A stretch of 64,000 nucleotides of DNA from Bdellovibrio sp. BCCA (GTDB lineage Bacteria > Bdellovibrionota > Bdellovibrionia > Bdellovibrionales > Bdellovibrionaceae), in NCBI RefSeq assembly GCF_037996825.1, contig NZ_JBBNAC010000001.1, forward strand, positions 2,790,001 through 2,854,000, read 5' to 3'. Made by a program: the position numbers and the translations under genes. The notes under the pieces are model-generated. The model was not told the DNA's origin. It made no database searches and saw nothing but the letters and a program-made list of their open reading frames with translations. Below, one piece after another: positions 55,500 through 64,000 of the stretch. The number at the start of each line of letters is the position of its first letter. Position 1 is the first letter of the stretch.

Positions 55500-58400
55500 C
55501 TACCCTTGGTGAGGTTGAGCAGTCGTTGCCATTCCTGGCAAAGCAACGAATTGAGTATCGTCGTCTTCTGCTACAGACACTTTCCAACGTTTGTAAGAAG
55601 TCAAACCAGTACCAGCAGGGATCAAGCGACCCATGATGATATTCTCTTTCAAACCACGCAAATGGTCTGTGCGAGAATTGATCGCTGCCTCTGTAAGGAC
55701 TTTCGTTGTCTCTTGGAATGACGCCGCTGAGATCCAGCTGTCAGTGCTCAAAGAAACTTTCGTAATACCTAGAAGAAGCGGGCTGTTTGTAGCAGGTTGT
55801 CCGCCTTCACGGTTGATACGATCATTTTCTTCTTCGTAAGCATATCTTTCAACTTGCTCACCCGCCAAGAAACGGCTGTCACCAGCGTCTCTGATTTCTA
55901 CTTTACGTAGCATTTGGCGAACGATCACTTCGATGTGCTTATCGTTGATGCCAACACCTTGAAGTCTGTAAACTTCTTGGATTTCATTCACAAGGTATGC
56001 AGAAAGAGCTTTCGCACCTAGAACCGCCAGAATGTCATGAGGATTTGTTGGACCGTCCATCAACGCCTCACCGGCTCTTACGTACTCACCTTCTCTTACT
56101 GCCACGTGCTTACCTTTAGGGATGAGATATTCTTTTTGCTCACCCACTTCAGGAGTTACGATCACACGTTGTTTACCTTTAACGTCTTTACCGAATGTCA
56201 CGTAACCATCGATCTCAGAGATGATAGCCGCTTCTTTCGGTTTACGAGCTTCAAACAATTCAGCAACGCGCGGTAGACCACCCGTGATATCCTTCGTTTT
56301 CGAAGCTTCACGATGCATCTTCGCAATAACGTCACCGGCATGAACTTCCTGTTGGTCAGAAACCAGAAGCTGTGCACCCACTGGGATCAAGTATCGCGCA
56401 GGGATTTCACGGCCTGGAAGATTCAATGTCTTACCATTATTGTCTACAAGGAATACTGTTGGCTTAATGTCAGAAGACTTAGACTCCATGATAACTTTAG
56501 TCGCGAAACCAGTTACCGCGTCGACTTGTTCCTGCATTGTCGAACCTTCTTCGATATCGCTGTATTGGATCTTCGCAGAAACTTCGGCGATGATCGGATT
56601 CGAATATGGATCCCACTCAGCTACAGTTTGACCTTTAGTGACTTTGTCACCTTCTTTAAAGTTCAAAACAGCACCATAAACGAGCTTGAAGTTTTCACGC
56701 TCACGACCCGCTTCGTCGATAACAAGAGCAGATCCGTTACGGTTCATCACAGTCAACTTACCGTTACGGTTCGTTACTGCATGAACGTTCACAAGTTTAA
56801 TGACACCGTCATGGCGAGTTGTATGAACAGATTGTTCAACCGCACGAGAAGCCGCACCACCCAAGTGGAACGTTCTCATTGTCAACTGAGTACCTGGTTC
56901 ACCGATTGATTGTGCTGCAATGATACCCACTGTTTCACCAAGGTTCACAGTGTTACCGCGAGACAAGTCACGGCCGTAACATTTCACGCACACGCCACGT
57001 TTAGATTTACAAGTAAGAGCTGAACGGATGTCGACTTTGTCGATACCCAGGCTCTCGATAGTTTTTACGTCAGTTTCAGTGATCTCTTGGTTTGCTTTAA
57101 CAACAACAGTGTTGCTCATTGGATCAACAACGTCTTTCAAAGCAGTTCTACCAAGGATACGGTCACCGATGTTTTGGATGATCTCTCCAGCTTCGTAAAC
57201 TGGAGTGATTTCCAAACCGTCTTCAACTCCGCAATCGATTTCAGACACAACAACGTCTTGAGCAACGTCAACCAAACGACGAGTCAAGTAACCAGAGTTC
57301 GCTGTCTTCAATGCTGTATCGGCCAAACCTTTACGCGCACCGTGCGTAGAGATGAAGTACTGGATAACTGTCAAACCTTCACGGAAGTTCGCAGTGATCG
57401 GTGTTTCGATGATCTCACCAGAAGGTTTCGCCATCAAACCACGCATACCACCCAACTGACGGATCTGAGCTGCGGAACCACGGGCTCCGGAGTCAGCCAT
57501 GATGTAGATCGGGTTGAAAGAAGGTCCTGTAACCTCTTTGCCATCAACTACGAAAGTTTGTTTTTCGATCGCGTTCATACCTTCTTTTGCGATCTTGTCA
57601 CCCGTTTGAGCCCAGATATCCACCACTTTATTGTAGCGCTCACCATCTGTGATCAAACCTTCATCGTACTGCTGTTGGATTTCAGTCACTTGTTTCTCAG
57701 CGTCTGCGATCATTGTCGCTTTCGCTGCTGGGATCACCATGTCGTCGATACCGATAGACATACCTGCCGCAGTTGAATATTTGAAACCAAGTTCCATGAT
57801 CTTATCAGCCAAGATACAAGTCGCTTTTGCACCGGCAAGACGGAATGTCTTGTCGATCAAAGCTGCGATTTGTTTCTTGTTCATTGTTACGTTCACTTCA
57901 TTGAACGGAACTTCTTTAGGAACGATGTCAGACAAGATAGAACGACCTACGGAAGTCTCTTGAACTTTTCCGTTGATACGAACTTTACACGCTGCCTGCA
58001 AGTCAACCAAACCAGTTTCGTAAGCGTACTGTGCTTCTTGAACAGTAGAGAACGCTTTACCAGTTCCTTTGGCTCCTGGACGAATACGAGTCAACCAGTA
58101 CAAGCCCAACACGATATCTTGTGATGGATTGATGATTGGCTTACCGTTCGCTGGAGAAAGGATATTGTTCGTAGACATCATCAATACACGAGCTTCAACT
58201 TGTGATTCCACTGAAAGTGGAACGTGAACCGCCATTTGGTCACCGTCGAAGTCGGCATTGAACGCCGTACACACTAGAGGATGCAATTGGATTGCTTTAC
58301 CTTCGTGAAGTACTGGTTCGAAAGCTTGGATACCAAGTCTATGAAGAGTTGGTGCACGGTTTAGAAGAACTGGATGTTCTTTAACCACGTCTGCCAAGAT

Positions 58401-59630
58401 ATCCCAAACTTCTACTGTCTCTTGATCAACAAGGCGTTTCGCTTGCTTAATCGTTGTCGCCAAACCTTTTTCTTCAAGTTTGTTGTAAACGAATGGTTTG
58501 AAAAGTTCCAACGCCATCTTCTTAGGAAGACCGCATTGGTGAAGTTTCAATGTCGGACCAACTACGATAACCGAACGGCCAGAGTAGTCGACACGTTTAC
58601 CCAAAAGGTTTTGACGGAAACGACCTTGCTTACCTTTCAACATATCAGAAAGAGAGCGAAGAGGACGTTTGTTTGGACCTGTGAAAGTCTTACCGCGACG
58701 GCCGTTATCCAACAACGCATCAACCGCTTCTTGCAACATACGTTTTTCGTTGCGGATGATGATGTCTGGAGCGTTCAGCTCCTGAAGACGTTTCAAACGG
58801 TTGTTACGATTGATAACACGACGGTAAAGATCATTCAGATCTGAAGTCGCGAAACGACCACCATCAAGTGGTACCAACGGACGAAGATCCGGAGGAAGAA
58901 CTGGAAGGGCTTCCAACATCATCCACTCTGGCTTGTTGATAGAACCTTTGAAGGCTTCAACAACGCGAAGACGTTTCGTCAATTTTTTGATTTGCGCTTC
59001 TGATTTCGTGTCTTTCACTTCCATACGAAGTTTACGAGACAAGTACTCAGGGTCAATTTTGCGTAGCAATTCACGAACAGCTTCACCGCCCATGCCTGCT
59101 TTGAAGCTTGGACCGAACTCATTAAGAGCGGCTTGGTAAGCTTCTTCAGTCAAAATTTGACCTTCTTCCAATGTTGTTTCCATTGGATCGATAACAACGT
59201 GCGCTTCACAGTAAAGAACTTTTTCAACGTCTTTCAAAGAAAGGTTGAGCAAGTTACCAATACGAGAAGGCAATGAGCGCAAGAACCAGATGTGCGCAAC
59301 CGGAGTTGCAAGCTCAATGTGGCCAAGACGTTCACGACGTACTTTAGTTTGTGTAACTTCAACGCCGCACTTTTCACAGACGACGCCACGGTACTTCATA
59401 CGTTTATACTTACCGCACAAGCACTCGTAATCCTTAATAGGACCGAAGATTTTCGCACAGAACAAACCATCACGTTCTGGTTTGAATGTACGATAGTTGA
59501 TAGTTTCAGGCTTCTTAACTTCACCAAATGACCAATCACGAATCATTTCTGGTGACGCCAACGATACTCGTACGGCGTCAAACGAAAGTGGATCTTTTGG
59601 TTTATCGAAAAAATTCAACAAGTCTCTCAA
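55500..59630 (-). CDS. rpoC: RNA polymerase beta' subunit
   Basis: A 1376-residue largest subunit. N-terminal zinc site [20 protein letters not shown]; catalytic [12 protein letters not shown] near residue 460 with the three Mg-binding Asp; trigger-loop region [20 protein letters not shown]; second zinc site [14 protein letters not shown]. The last residues ([10 protein letters not shown]) are short, as in proteobacteria. 27 bp after rpoB. Confidence 0.98.
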   Translation of the reverse strand: MRDLLNFFDKPKDPLSFDAVRVSLASPEMIRDWSFGEVKKPETINYRTFKPERDGLFCAKIFGPIKDYECLCGKYKRMKYRGVVCEKCGVEVTQTKVRRERLGHIELATPVAHIWFLRSLPSRIGNLLNLSLKDVEKVLYCEAHVVIDPMETTLEEGQILTEEAYQAALNEFGPSFKAGMGGEAVRELLRKIDPEYLSRKLRMEVKDTKSEAQIKKLTKRLRVVEAFKGSINKPEWMMLEALPVLPPDLRPLVPLDGGRFATSDLNDLYRRVINRNNRLKRLQELNAPDIIIRNEKRMLQEAVDALLDNGRRGKTFTGPNKRPLRSLSDMLKGKQGRFRQNLLGKRVDYSGRSVIVVGPTLKLHQCGLPKKMALELFKPFVYNKLEEKGLATTIKQAKRLVDQETVEVWDILADVVKEHPVLLNRAPTLHRLGIQAFEPVLHEGKAIQLHPLVCTAFNADFDGDQMAVHVPLSVESQVEARVLMMSTNNILSPANGKPIINPSQDIVLGLYWLTRIRPGAKGTGKAFSTVQEAQYAYETGLVDLQAACKVRINGKVQETSVGRSILSDIVPKEVPFNEVNVTMNKKQIAALIDKTFRLAGAKATCILADKIMELGFKYSTAAGMSIGIDDMVIPAAKATMIADAEKQVTEIQQQYDEGLITDGERYNKVVDIWAQTGDKIAKEGMNAIEKQTFVVDGKEVTGPSFNPIYIMADSGARGSAAQIRQLGGMRGLMAKPSGEIIETPITANFREGLTVIQYFISTHGARKGLADTALKTANSGYLTRRLVDVAQDVVVSEIDCGVEDGLEITPVYEAGEIIQNIGDRILGRTALKDVVDPMSNTVVVKANQEITETDVKTIESLGIDKVDIRSALTCKSKRGVCVKCYGRDLSRGNTVNLGETVGIIAAQSIGEPGTQLTMRTFHLGGAASRAVEQSVHTTRHDGVIKLVNVHAVTNRNGKLTVMNRNGSALVIDEAGRERENFKLVYGAVLNFKEGDKVTKGQTVAEWDPYSNPIIAEVSAKIQYSDIEEGSTMQEQVDAVTGFATKVIMESKSSDIKPTVFLVDNNGKTLNLPGREIPARYLIPVGAQLLVSDQQEVHAGDVIAKMHREASKTKDITGGLPRVAELFEARKPKEAAIISEIDGYVTFGKDVKGKQRVIVTPEVGEQKEYLIPKGKHVAVREGEYVRAGEALMDGPTNPHDILAVLGAKALSAYLVNEIQEVYRLQGVGINDKHIEVIVRQMLRKVEIRDAGDSRFLAGEQVERYAYEEENDRINREGGQPATNSPLLLGITKVSLSTDSWISAASFQETTKVLTEAAINSRTDHLRGLKENIIMGRLIPAGTGLTSYKRWKVSVAEDDDTQFVALPGMATTAQPHQG

Positions 59631-59657
59631 AGAACACCCCTGTTGTTAAAGTATTAA

Positions 59658-62600
59658 TTAGTGTTGTCCTGGCTCGTCTGAAGACGGCGCCTGAACAATT
59701 GCTTCTTCACCCCCGATACCGTCGTCACCAAGATCTTCATCTTGATCACGAAGGATGTCGGACTCCATCAACTCAACATTCAATGCAAGAGACTGAAGCT
59801 CTTTCACCAAGACGTTGAATGACTCTGGAAGGCCCGGCTCAAGGATGTTTTCACCTTTCACGATGCTTTCATACATACGAGTTCTTCCTGCCACGTCATC
59901 TGACTTAACAGTGAGGAATTCTTGTAGTGAGTATGCAGCACCGTAGGCTTCGATCGCCCAAACCTCCATCTCCCCGAGACGTTGGCCCCCGAACTGTGCT
60001 TTACCGCCCAGTGGTTGCTGAGAAACGAGTGAGTAAGGTCCGATAGAACGAGCGTGGATCTTTTCTTCCACGAGATGGTGAAGCTTAAGCATGTACATGA
60101 TACCCACAGTAACTGGGTTCGTGAACGGCTCACCTGTACGACCATCAAACAAGATGGACTTACCAGATGTTGGAACTTGCGCTTTAGTGAGCAAGCCTTT
60201 TACGTCGGATTCACGAGCACCGTCAAAGACCGGTGTTCCTACGTGGATACCGTTCTTCATACGAGTTACCATTTGTTTCAATGAAGCATCGTCCGCTTTA
60301 TCAAGTTTTGCGGAGATATCAGTGTCATTGAAGATATCTTTCATTTCAGTACGAGCATTTTCAGCGTTCCACTTAGCCAAGTGTTCGCCTAATTGCTTAC
60401 CCAAGTTGTGCGCAGCCCAACCCAAGTGAACCTCAAGGATCTGACCGATGTTCATACGAGAAGGAACGCCCAGTGGGTTTAGAACCATGTCAACAGGTGA
60501 ACCGTCAGCTAGGTATGGCATGTCTTCAGCAGGCAATACTTTAGAAACGACACCTTTATTTCCGTGGCGACCCGCGAACTTGTCACCGACTTGCATTTTA
60601 CGTTTGATAGCAACGTAAACTTTAACCATTTTGATAACGCCTGGAGGAAGCTCGTCACCTTTACGTAGGCGGTCGATCTTCTCGTTGAATACCAATTTAA
60701 CGGCATCAAGTTGGTTACGGGCATTGTCGATAATTTTGTTCACTTGGAATTCAAGGTCTTGCTCAAGTGGGATGTAGTTCAACAATTCAAATGGAACTGT
60801 CTCTAGATCCGCCTCTGTGATTTCTTGACCTTTGTTCAAAAGTTTTTGGCTTCCGTCTTCGTTCAAAAGAACGCCCGTTGTTGTTTTACCAACAAGGATG
60901 TCACGAAGTTTAGAGATCGCGTTATTCTTGATAACGTTTTGCTCTACAGCCAAGTCTTTTTCTAGTTTGCGTTTTTTCTCTTCGATGATTGAAGACAAAC
61001 GCTCATCGCGGTCAGCACCTTCACGAGAGTAAACTTGTGCATCGATCACCGTACCGTAAACGCCTGATGGCGCACGAAGTGACGTATCACGAACGTCGCC
61101 GGCTTTTTCACCGAAGATCGCTCTCAAAAGTTTTTCCTCTGGAGAAAGTTGCGTTTCACCTTTTGGAGTTACTTTACCAACTAGGATGAAGCCTGGACGA
61201 ACTTCCGCACCGATGCGGATGATACCAGAGCTGTCGAGGTCTTTAAGAGCCTCTTCACCGACGTTGGCGATATCGCGAGTGATCTCTTCCTTACCAAGTT
61301 TTGTATCACGCGCTACGCACTCGAACTCTTCGATGTGGATAGACGTGTAAACGTCGTCTTTCAACAAACGTTCAGAAATAAGGATGGAGTCCTCGAAGTT
61401 GTAACCTTGCCAAGGAGTGAACGCCACCAGGATGTTTTGTCCCAATGCCAATTCACCTAGTTCTGTAGAAGGACCGTCAGCGATGATGTCGCCTTTAGAA
61501 ACCTTGTCACCTACAGTAACGATTGGTTTTTGGTTGAAGCATGTATTTTGATTTGTACGTTGGTACTTAGTGAGGTTGTAGATGTCTACGTTCGCACCAA
61601 GCTCCCCGCCTTTTGCAAAACGGCGAACAACAATACGAGATGCGTCGACTTCTTCAACGATACCGTCGTTTTGAGCAACGACTGAAGTACCAGAGTCACG
61701 AGCAACAAGTCTCTCAACGCCTGTTCCAACAAGTGGAGCGCGAGAACGGAGCAATGGCACCGCTTGACGTTGCATGTTCGATCCCATCAAGGCACGGTTG
61801 GCGTCATCGTGCTCAAGGAACGGAATCAAAGAAGCTGCGATAGAAACAAGTTGTGATGGAGAAACGTCCATCAAAGCAACTTTGTCTTTATCTACGATTT
61901 CATACTCACCATCGCGACGAGTGATCGTCGTTGGAGTTTGGATCGCTTTGTTACCAGCTTCATCACGTGCTGCTGGAGCAATGTGATGACCTGCTTCTTC
62001 AAGAGCCGATAGATAGTTGATGTCTTTAGAAACGTTACCTTGATCAACTTTGCGGTACGGAGTCTCAATGAAACCGTAGTTGTTGATACGAGCGTAAGTC
62101 GCCAAAGAGGCGATCAAACCGATGTTTGGACCCTCTGGAGTTTCAATCGGGCAGATACGACCGTAGTGCGTAGGATGTACGTCACGTACTTCGAAACCGG
62201 CACGGTCACGAGTCAAACCACCAGGGCCGAGAGCTGACAAACGACGTTTGTGAGTGATCTCAGACAATGGATTTGTTTGGTCCATGAACTGTGACAATTG
62301 AGAAGAACCGAAGAATTCTTTAACAACCGCGTTCACTGGTTTCGCGTTGACTAGATCGTGAGGCATCATTGTCTCAACATCTTGAAGAGACATACGTTCA
62401 CGGATCGCGCGCTCCATACGAACTAGACCGATACGGTATTGATTCTCAAGCAACTCACCTACAGAACGAACACGACGGTTACCCAAGTGATCGATATCAT
62501 CGATAACGCCGCGACCGTTTTTAAGATCGATCAAAGTTTTAATAGTGCTCAAGATATCTTTGTGAGTGAGTGTTCTGTGTGAAGGAGGGCACTCATCCAT

Positions 62601-63866
62601 AGAAATACCGAATCTGTGGTTGATCTTAATACGACCAACTTCAGACAAATCGTAAGTTTCTGGATCGAAGAACAAACGACCGAAGAATGTCGTAGCCGCT
62701 TCCAAAGTTGGAGGCTCACCAGGACGAAGGCGTTTGTAAATCTCAACAAGTGATTCTTCTTTGTTAGATACTTTATCAACCAACAATGTGTTGCGAAGGT
62801 AAGGACCTACAGTCAAACCGTCGAAGAAGATCATGAAGAAACGATCAATACCGGCTTCGATAGCACGCTTGATGATTGCAGAGTTCAACTCAGCATTCGC
62901 ATCAGCGATGATCTCACCAGTAGATTCGTCGATAAGAGGTTTCGCCAAAACTTTTCCGTCAAGGTCGTTTGGCTCAACTTCAAGCTCAGTGATGTTAAGA
63001 TCTTTGATCTTCTTAACGATCGCACGAGTGATACGACGGCCCGCTTTTACAAGCGCTTCGCCGGATTTTGGATCCACGATATCAGTCAAAGCTCTTTGGC
63101 CTGACATTCTTTCGATGTCCAACTTACGGAACAACTTGCCGCCTTTAACGTAAACTTCGTCAAGGTCGTAGAAGTATTCAAGAAGTTGTTCAGCGTTGTA
63201 ACCCAATGCTTTCAAAAGAATTGTCACAGGGAATTTACGACGACGATCGATACGAACGTGGATCAAATCTTTTTGGTCAAACTCAGCATCCAACCATGAA
63301 CCACGATAAGGGATCACGCGTGCAGAGTAGATCAATTTACCAGAAGCATTGTTCTTACCACCATCGTGGTCGAAGAACACACCTGGAGAACGGTGCAACT
63401 GAGAAACAACAACGCGCTCAGTACCGTTGATGATGAAAGAACCGTTAGCAGTCATCAATGGGATTTCGCCCAAGTAAACTTCTTGTTCTTTTACGTCACG
63501 GATAGAACGTGCTTCAGTTTCTTCGTCTACGTCGAATACGATCAGACGAAGAGTCACCTTGATTGGCGCAGCGAAAGTCATACCACGCTGACGGCACTCG
63601 TCTACGTCGTACTTAGCTGGCTCTAGGGTGTAAGATACAAACTCAAGGCTTGCAGTGTTGTTGAAGTCTGTGATTGGGAACACAGATTTGAAAACGCCAT
63701 TGAGACCAGCTTCGCCACGGCGATCTGGATCCATATCTTTTTGAATGAAAGCTTCGTAAGAAGACTTCTGCAATTCAATCAGATTTGGGATATCAATGAC
63801 TTGCTTATTTTTCGCGAATGACTTTCTAACTCGAATGTTAGAAGCCGTAACTGGAGTTTTTTCCAA
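59658..63866 (-). CDS. rpoB: RNA polymerase beta subunit
   Basis: About 1402 residues from TTG 63866 ([21 protein letters not shown]); GGAGAGTACA precedes it at proper spacing. The GTG at 63926 gives a 1422-residue form with no ribosome site. Rifampicin region: [20 protein letters not shown] then [14 protein letters not shown], matching the drug-sensitive type except Thr at the place of Asn518 in E. coli. C-terminal [20 protein letters not shown] is complete. rplJ-rplL would be expected just outside the window. Confidence 0.96.
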   Translation of the reverse strand: MEKTPVTASNIRVRKSFAKNKQVIDIPNLIELQKSSYEAFIQKDMDPDRRGEAGLNGVFKSVFPITDFNNTASLEFVSYTLEPAKYDVDECRQRGMTFAAPIKVTLRLIVFDVDEETEARSIRDVKEQEVYLGEIPLMTANGSFIINGTERVVVSQLHRSPGVFFDHDGGKNNASGKLIYSARVIPYRGSWLDAEFDQKDLIHVRIDRRRKFPVTILLKALGYNAEQLLEYFYDLDEVYVKGGKLFRKLDIERMSGQRALTDIVDPKSGEALVKAGRRITRAIVKKIKDLNITELEVEPNDLDGKVLAKPLIDESTGEIIADANAELNSAIIKRAIEAGIDRFFMIFFDGLTVGPYLRNTLLVDKVSNKEESLVEIYKRLRPGEPPTLEAATTFFGRLFFDPETYDLSEVGRIKINHRFGISMDECPPSHRTLTHKDILSTIKTLIDLKNGRGVIDDIDHLGNRRVRSVGELLENQYRIGLVRMERAIRERMSLQDVETMMPHDLVNAKPVNAVVKEFFGSSQLSQFMDQTNPLSEITHKRRLSALGPGGLTRDRAGFEVRDVHPTHYGRICPIETPEGPNIGLIASLATYARINNYGFIETPYRKVDQGNVSKDINYLSALEEAGHHIAPAARDEAGNKAIQTPTTITRRDGEYEIVDKDKVALMDVSPSQLVSIAASLIPFLEHDDANRALMGSNMQRQAVPLLRSRAPLVGTGVERLVARDSGTSVVAQNDGIVEEVDASRIVVRRFAKGGELGANVDIYNLTKYQRTNQNTCFNQKPIVTVGDKVSKGDIIADGPSTELGELALGQNILVAFTPWQGYNFEDSILISERLLKDDVYTSIHIEEFECVARDTKLGKEEITRDIANVGEEALKDLDSSGIIRIGAEVRPGFILVGKVTPKGETQLSPEEKLLRAIFGEKAGDVRDTSLRAPSGVYGTVIDAQVYSREGADRDERLSSIIEEKKRKLEKDLAVEQNVIKNNAISKLRDILVGKTTTGVLLNEDGSQKLLNKGQEITEADLETVPFELLNYIPLEQDLEFQVNKIIDNARNQLDAVKLVFNEKIDRLRKGDELPPGVIKMVKVYVAIKRKMQVGDKFAGRHGNKGVVSKVLPAEDMPYLADGSPVDMVLNPLGVPSRMNIGQILEVHLGWAAHNLGKQLGEHLAKWNAENARTEMKDIFNDTDISAKLDKADDASLKQMVTRMKNGIHVGTPVFDGARESDVKGLLTKAQVPTSGKSILFDGRTGEPFTNPVTVGIMYMLKLHHLVEEKIHARSIGPYSLVSQQPLGGKAQFGGQRLGEMEVWAIEAYGAAYSLQEFLTVKSDDVAGRTRMYESIVKGENILEPGLPESFNVLVKELQSLALNVELMESDILRDQDEDLGDDGIGGEEAIVQAPSSDEPGQH

Positions 63867-64000
63867 TGTACTCTCCGTGATAAGAAAATCGGATATTCGC
63901 TTCGGGGGGAATATTCCAAGGCCCACATTAAATAAAAGACAAGCAATTCAAACTACCGGAAGTTTTGAAGAAATCAAGTGTTTCTAGTGGTTTTTGGCAC

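Noticed and set aside
1-64000. CRISPR arrays, tRNA, rRNA, insertion sequences or prophage genes.
   Set aside because: None was found; the only regular repeats are protein-coding, and intergenic gaps show no cloverleaf or transposase.

Overview
This 64 kb window looks like chromosome of a Gram-negative predator-type deltaproteobacterium, most likely Bdellovibrio or a close relative (Bdellovibrionota). That placement is inference. It rests on the mix of Kdo synthesis, many small exported proteins, a YkuD_2-type L,D-transpeptidase, the adjacent TIGR03546/TIGR03545-type pair, HTTM-domain proteins, and the style of the ribosomal cluster. No rRNA, tRNA, insertion sequence, phage gene or CRISPR array was seen.

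Accessory half (1-38000). It opens with a cut-off DUF4010-type membrane protein, a TrmN6-like methyltransferase and two overlapping exported-protein genes, one with a 3D (MltA-type) fold. A heavy-metal efflux operon (8035 to 2845, minus strand) encodes a Cys/His-rich exported protein, a TolC-like channel, an unusually short adaptor of 146 residues and a CzcA/CusA pump. A plus-strand purine operon (9492-15855) encodes a two-subunit xanthine dehydrogenase, XdhC and adenine deaminase, which together could take adenine via hypoxanthine and xanthine to urate. Next come a DUF4383-like protein, a trypsin-like lipoprotein with a four-cysteine partner, and an AidB-like acyl-CoA dehydrogenase.

The most unusual stretch is 19393-26198. 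A protein of about 1,110 residues carries a huge Gly-Asn-Asn triplet array plus a GETTTA array. It is transcribed divergently from a two-gene cassette (DUF5819-like plus HTTM). A second, paralogous copy of that cassette lies next to it in inverted orientation, and both copies share the same 23-nt gene overlap. After that come an L,D-transpeptidase, surface-sugar genes (ManC, DegT-type aminotransferase, KdsA with an odd metal-site residue, a flippase-like membrane protein, a GmhB-like phosphatase fusion), the TIGR03546/TIGR03545 pair, a VWA-like protein and a TlpA-type thioredoxin.

Core half (38086-63866), all minus strand. Read in the direction of transcription it is rpoB-rpoC, rpsL-rpsG-fusA, then rpsJ-rplC-rplD-rplW-rplB-rpsS-rplV-rpsC-rplP-rpmC-rpsQ-rplN-rplE-rpsN-rpsH-rplF-rplR-rpsE-rpmD-rplO-secY-adk-rpmJ-rpsM-rpsK-rpsD-rpoA-rplQ. 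Two usual members are missing: rplX (L24) between rplN and rplE, and tuf after fusA. Small CTCCG palindromes lie on both sides of the rpoC/rpsL junction, and a perfect 18-bp inverted repeat lies just past the terminator of the cluster.
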